Source: Candidatus Muiribacterium halophilum (GTDB lineage: Bacteria; Muiribacteriota; Muiribacteriia; Muiribacteriales; Muiribacteriaceae). Taken from it: a stretch of 9,823 nucleotides of DNA. The stretch covers positions 1 through 9,823 of the forward strand of contig JALOAD010000081.1 of the NCBI GenBank assembly GCA_023228995.1. The letters are read 5' to 3'. Below are positions 7,234 to 9,823 of this stretch, piece after piece (within the stretch, counting starts at the first letter, position 1; every line of letters begins with the position of its first letter). The position numbers were made by a program, and so were the translations under genes. Below the pieces are notes generated by a model. That model was given only the letters and a program-made list of their open reading frames with translations, was not told the DNA's origin and searched no databases.

Positions 7234-7252
7234 GAAAAAGAAAAATATAACA

Positions 7253-8068
7253 ATGAATGCTTATTTCATAGATATTGATACTTTATTATCTGTTGATAAT
7301 AAAGTTTGGATTGTAGATAAATCAAAACCTAGTATACCTATATTAAAAATAAATAAATCAGATTTCAATCTTATAAAAAATGGTATCTATAAATACCTTG
7401 ATAATAAAATAACTATGAATGATCAAATATATTATCTACCAAATAATATATTCAATACACTTAAAATAAAAGTTAAAAATTATAAAGCAGATATATCAAA
7501 TTTAGCTTTTTCTTTACAAGAATTTCTAAATACAGAATTAATAGAAAATATTGATTTTACAATAAATAATACTATAATTCAACAACTTAAAAATAAATCT
7601 GGTGATATTCATATAATATGCTCTAAAAATAATAAAGCTTATTATGAAAAAATGATTTCAAAAATGGAAAAAACTCTACAAGAAAATGGTTTAATAATAT
7701 CTAAATACCACTTTGTATCAGAAACTTTTATGAATAGAAATCAGGATAATATTTGTCTTAATGTTATTAAAATAATATTGAATTGTACATTAAATCTTGA
7801 TAATAATACACAACAACAATATGATAAAATATATCTTTTCAGTGATAATGATAGATTAATTAAACAATCTTCTTTAATAAATGATTATCTTTTGAAATTA
7901 ATTAAAAATGATAATGAACTGAAAAATAGAATTAAAGAAGAACTTAATATTGATCATTATCTTATTACATATAAAGTAACTACCAATAAAGTAAAACCAT
8001 TCATTGTTAATAAAATATTAATTACATTAAATAATTTGATTAAAACATTTGAATCTTTTAATGTTTAA
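7253..8068 (+). CDS. HAD-like phosphohydrolase-fold protein, putative (271 aa)
   Basis: The start is ATG 7253; an in-frame TTG at 7208 lies inside a terminator stem. Three elements in the right order suggest the haloacid dehalogenase fold: AYFIDIDTLL (residues 3-12) with D7 and D9 as the DxDx[TV] motif I, IHIICSKN (119-126) with S124 after a hydrophobic strand as motif II, and KIYLFSDNDRL (192-202) with D198 and D200 as the acidic motif IV. Known HAD members remove phosphate through an aspartyl-phosphate formed on the first Asp. Motif III Lys is not assigned. The insert between motifs I and II (about 20-115) is long, with VWIVDKSKPSIPILKI and a segment that could be a cap. The substrate is unknown; nucleotide or nucleic-acid-end processing would be typical of phages but is a guess. 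The TAA is one base from the stop of the facing gene. Confidence 0.55.
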   Translation: MNAYFIDIDTLLSVDNKVWIVDKSKPSIPILKINKSDFNLIKNGIYKYLDNKITMNDQIYYLPNNIFNTLKIKVKNYKADISNLAFSLQEFLNTELIENIDFTINNTIIQQLKNKSGDIHIICSKNNKAYYEKMISKMEKTLQENGLIISKYHFVSETFMNRNQDNICLNVIKIILNCTLNLDNNTQQQYDKIYLFSDNDRLIKQSSLINDYLLKLIKNDNELKNRIKEELNIDHYLITYKVTTNKVKPFIVNKILITLNNLIKTFESFNV

Positions 8069-8069
8069 T

Positions 8070-8738
8070 CTATTTTTTTGACTTTTTATTATTTTTTTCA
8101 TCTTCTTTTTTAAGTAAAGCATTAGCAATCATATCATTAAGTTTTCTATTATCTGTAATTACACCAGTGTTTGCTTCTGGTGTAGCTTCAATAGCTTTAG
8201 TAACTGCTTCTTTTTGTGCTTTTATCACCTCAGGTGTTTCTATCTCTTGTTGTAAACCTAAATCCTTTCTTAAACCTTTATAAAATTTTTCCAACTCAGT
8301 TCTTTGAGTGGATGTAAACTTAACATTATCACGTATTTGAGTGACTGTTTGATTAAGTACTTCATGCATTCTTGCTGAATTTTCACCATTATCAACTTGC
8401 TTCATCTGTGTTAAATATGCCTTTCTAGTCATATTTGATAAAAATATAGTTTCTGCATATACTTTAGAATCTTCTTCGATCTTATTTTTTATATATGAAT
8501 GTTTCTTTAATGCTGGAACATCACCTAGATATAAATCAACTAAAGACTCTATAACAATTCTGGCTTGTTGTAAAGCAACTTCCATCTCACTATCATAATC
8601 ATACAATTGAATCTCACCCAAATTTGGCAAAAGAATCGGCATACCCAAATGTGCACTCATGTCATAATTTGTAAAATCAGATTGTATTTCATCAAATTCA
8701 TCTTTAATCTTTTTCTTTTCATTGTCATTTTTTGCCAT
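8070..8738 (-). CDS. Helical DNA-packaging or virion protein, possibly small terminase (222 aa)
   Basis: The protein is acidic and basic at its ends (MAKNDNEKKKIKDEFDE and KKEDEKNNKKSKK) with a compact helical middle: LYDYDSEMEVALQQARIVIE (45-64), then LVDLYLGDVP, SNMTRKAYLTQMKQVDNG (101-118), SARMHEVLNQTVTQIRDN (121-138) and ELEKFYKGLRKDLG (148-161). Small terminase subunits are short, mostly helical proteins that form rings, and they normally lie beside the large subunit. This gene lies divergently next to the large terminase, which is the main reason for the suggestion. No helix-turn-helix is evident, and T4 gp16 is not recognisable by eye, so a head, neck or tail protein is equally possible. 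The ATG is at 8738-8736, 19 bases behind a promoter-like motif. It ends with TAG, unlike the TAA used by the other complete genes. Confidence 0.45.
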   Translation of the reverse strand: MAKNDNEKKKIKDEFDEIQSDFTNYDMSAHLGMPILLPNLGEIQLYDYDSEMEVALQQARIVIESLVDLYLGDVPALKKHSYIKNKIEEDSKVYAETIFLSNMTRKAYLTQMKQVDNGENSARMHEVLNQTVTQIRDNVKFTSTQRTELEKFYKGLRKDLGLQQEIETPEVIKAQKEAVTKAIEATPEANTGVITDNRKLNDMIANALLKKEDEKNNKKSKK

Positions 8739-8752
8739 AGAAGAACTTTTTT

Positions 8753-8768
8753 TTAATATATATATTAA
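8753..8768. promoter_or_regulatory. Palindromic promoter-like element between 222-aa gene and terminase
   Basis: TTAATATATATATTAA is a perfect 16-base palindrome. Read leftward, TTAATATATAT (8768-8758) matches the shared motif at 10 of 11 positions, 19 bases before the ATG of the 222-residue gene. Read rightward it is the same sequence, but the terminase ATG is about 200 bases away. It could be a bidirectional promoter core. Confidence 0.45.
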
Positions 8769-8964
8769 AATTTTAGTCTTTATGTGTTTTTACAGTAAAA
8801 AACAAATTTAGAAGAATGTATTAAAATGAGAATGCATTTGTTAATAGAAAAATAATTTAAGCTAAAATAATTAAAGGATAAAATTAAAAATGAATATAGT
8901 AAAATCAATAAAATAGATTTTATCAGATTATCAAACTTAGAAACAATAGAAAAAAATAGAATTT
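8769..8964 (+). other. Gene-poor leader before the large terminase
   Basis: No convincing gene is visible. The plus strand has only very short open frames (nine codons from ATG 8827 and eight from ATG 8890). A frame open from 8871 reads LKDKIKNEYSKINKIDFIRL and continues into the terminase start region, but has no start codon. No perfect Bacteroidota promoter is present; TGCATTTG at 8833-8840 lacks a partner TTTG at 19-21 bases. No strong hairpin was found. This gap is longer than the other intergenic spaces apart from 6027-6385, and may hold a divergent promoter or a packaging-related site. Confidence 0.4.
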
Positions 8965-9823
8965 ATGGCTTTCGTAAAAAAAGATAAAAGTGGAGTTATT
9001 GAAAAACAAATGATTTTTACTACAGAAATAGTAAATGATGCAACTAATAAATTAAATGATGGTGTTATTCTTAAAAGGTTTGAAAATCCTTGGATGAATA
9101 GTGAGGTTGGATTAAGACGTGATAACATCACATTTATGATGACTGAAGATGAACAAGTAGAGTATATTAAATGTGCTATGGATATACATTATTTCACTGA
9201 GAAGTATTGTAAAGTTAAAACAGAAGATGGTTCTATAAATAATATAAAATTGAGAGATTATCAAAATGAGATATTAGATAATTTTGTAAATAATAGATTC
9301 AATATATTAATGTGTAGTAGACAGATGGGTAAAACAATATCAGCATCAATATTTATTATACATACTATTTTATTTAAGAATGATAAAAATGTTATGATAG
9401 TTGCTAATAAAGGAGATACAACTATTGAAATTGTAGATAAAATTAAAGGTATATATACACAATTGCCATTTTTTTTGAAACCTGGTATAAAAATATGGAA
9501 TCAAAAGTCATTAACATTTGAAAATGGATGTCGTGTAAAAACATCAGCTAGGTCAAAGACTGTTTCAGTTGGGTTTAGTATTGACTTATTATATATGGAT
9601 GAATTTGCACATATTCCATCAACTATTATAGAACCTTATTATACAGCAGCTTACCCAACAGTATCTGGTATAGATAATTCTAAAATTATTATCACATCCA
9701 CACCAAATGGTATGAATTTGTTTCATAAGTTATTAACTGATGCTGAGCGACCAGATGGTGATCCATTAAAAAATAACTATAAACCACTTAGAGTTTATTG
9801 GTATCAAGCAAAAGGTCGTTTTG
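8965..9823 (+). CDS. Large terminase subunit, T4 gp17-like, C-terminus beyond window
   Basis: This is the ATP-driven motor that packages phage DNA into the prohead and cuts the concatemer. The 286 codons visible contain the whole N-terminal ATPase signature: adenine-binding LRDYQ (96-100), Walker A SRQMGKT (118-124; T4 has SRQLGKT), Walker B LLYMDE (208-213) with catalytic Glu213, and coupling motif TSTPNG (244-249; T4 TTTPNG). ENPWMN (40-45) precedes the ATPase domain as in T4-like members. The C-terminal nuclease domain lies outside the window; the T4 protein has 610 residues. The start is ATG 8965; a TAG in frame at 8947 rules out longer versions. There is no Shine-Dalgarno sequence; the leader is A-rich. 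It is transcribed away from the sheath block, whereas in T4 gp17 and gp18 are adjacent and co-directional. Confidence 0.96.
   Translation, partial: MAFVKKDKSGVIEKQMIFTTEIVNDATNKLNDGVILKRFENPWMNSEVGLRRDNITFMMTEDEQVEYIKCAMDIHYFTEKYCKVKTEDGSINNIKLRDYQNEILDNFVNNRFNILMCSRQMGKTISASIFIIHTILFKNDKNVMIVANKGDTTIEIVDKIKGIYTQLPFFLKPGIKIWNQKSLTFENGCRVKTSARSKTVSVGFSIDLLYMDEFAHIPSTIIEPYYTAAYPTVSGIDNSKIIITSTPNGMNLFHKLLTDAERPDGDPLKNNYKPLRVYWYQAKGRF

Noticed and set aside
7208-7252. TTG start giving a 286-residue version of the HAD-like protein
   Set aside because: The TTG sits in a terminator stem and before the promoter motif; the protein-like sequence begins at ATG 7253.
8833-8840. TGCATTTG as a host-type promoter for the terminase
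   Set aside because: One mismatch to TAnnTTTG and no TTTG at 19-21 bases upstream.
8871-8987. Open frame ending NRIYGFRKKR across the terminase start
   Set aside because: It has no start codon, and its Lys, Ile and Asn content is what random AT-rich sequence gives.
8937-9131. 64-codon minus-strand frame
   Set aside because: It overlaps the start of the large terminase, whose motifs leave no doubt about the coding strand.

Overview
The window looks like part of a very AT-rich genome of a contractile-tailed (T4-like) double-stranded DNA phage, probably one infecting a member of the Bacteroidota. Two proteins anchor this: a clear T4 gp17-type large terminase at the right edge (Walker A SRQMGKT, Walker B LLYMDE, coupling motif TSTPNG) and a tail sheath protein at the left edge (N-terminus with PGIFVEEY and a typical sheath N-terminal domain). 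The host guess rests on one textbook Bacteroidota housekeeping promoter (TTTG, 20-base spacer, TAnnTTTG) and on the general absence of Shine-Dalgarno sequences in front of the genes.

Layout. Positions 1-5468 are a leftward (minus) block of virion-type genes in transcription order: a 790-residue uncharacterised structural-type protein, a 174-residue coiled-coil protein joined to it by a TAATG overlap, and the tail sheath, which runs off the window. Positions 5571-8068 are a rightward island of small genes: an unknown 151-residue protein, a decayed gene, a protein of about 5-residue G-x-W/F repeats, an unknown 162-residue protein and a 271-residue HAD-like protein, with two strong hairpin terminators. 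At 8070-8738 a leftward gene encodes a helical 222-residue protein that may be the small terminase subunit. A gene-poor gap of about 225 bases separates it from the rightward large terminase.

Regulation. An 11-base motif, TTAATATATAC or a near match, sits 19-24 bases before the ATG of four genes on both strands (790-residue protein, sheath, 222-residue protein, HAD-like protein), with a weaker copy before the repeat protein. I read it as the phage's own, probably late, promoter core. The 151-residue gene instead has the host-type promoter and may be an early gene. This contrast between two promoter classes, the uncharacterised 790-residue protein and the decayed gene are the most interesting parts of the window. 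I see no tRNA, CRISPR array or insertion sequence.
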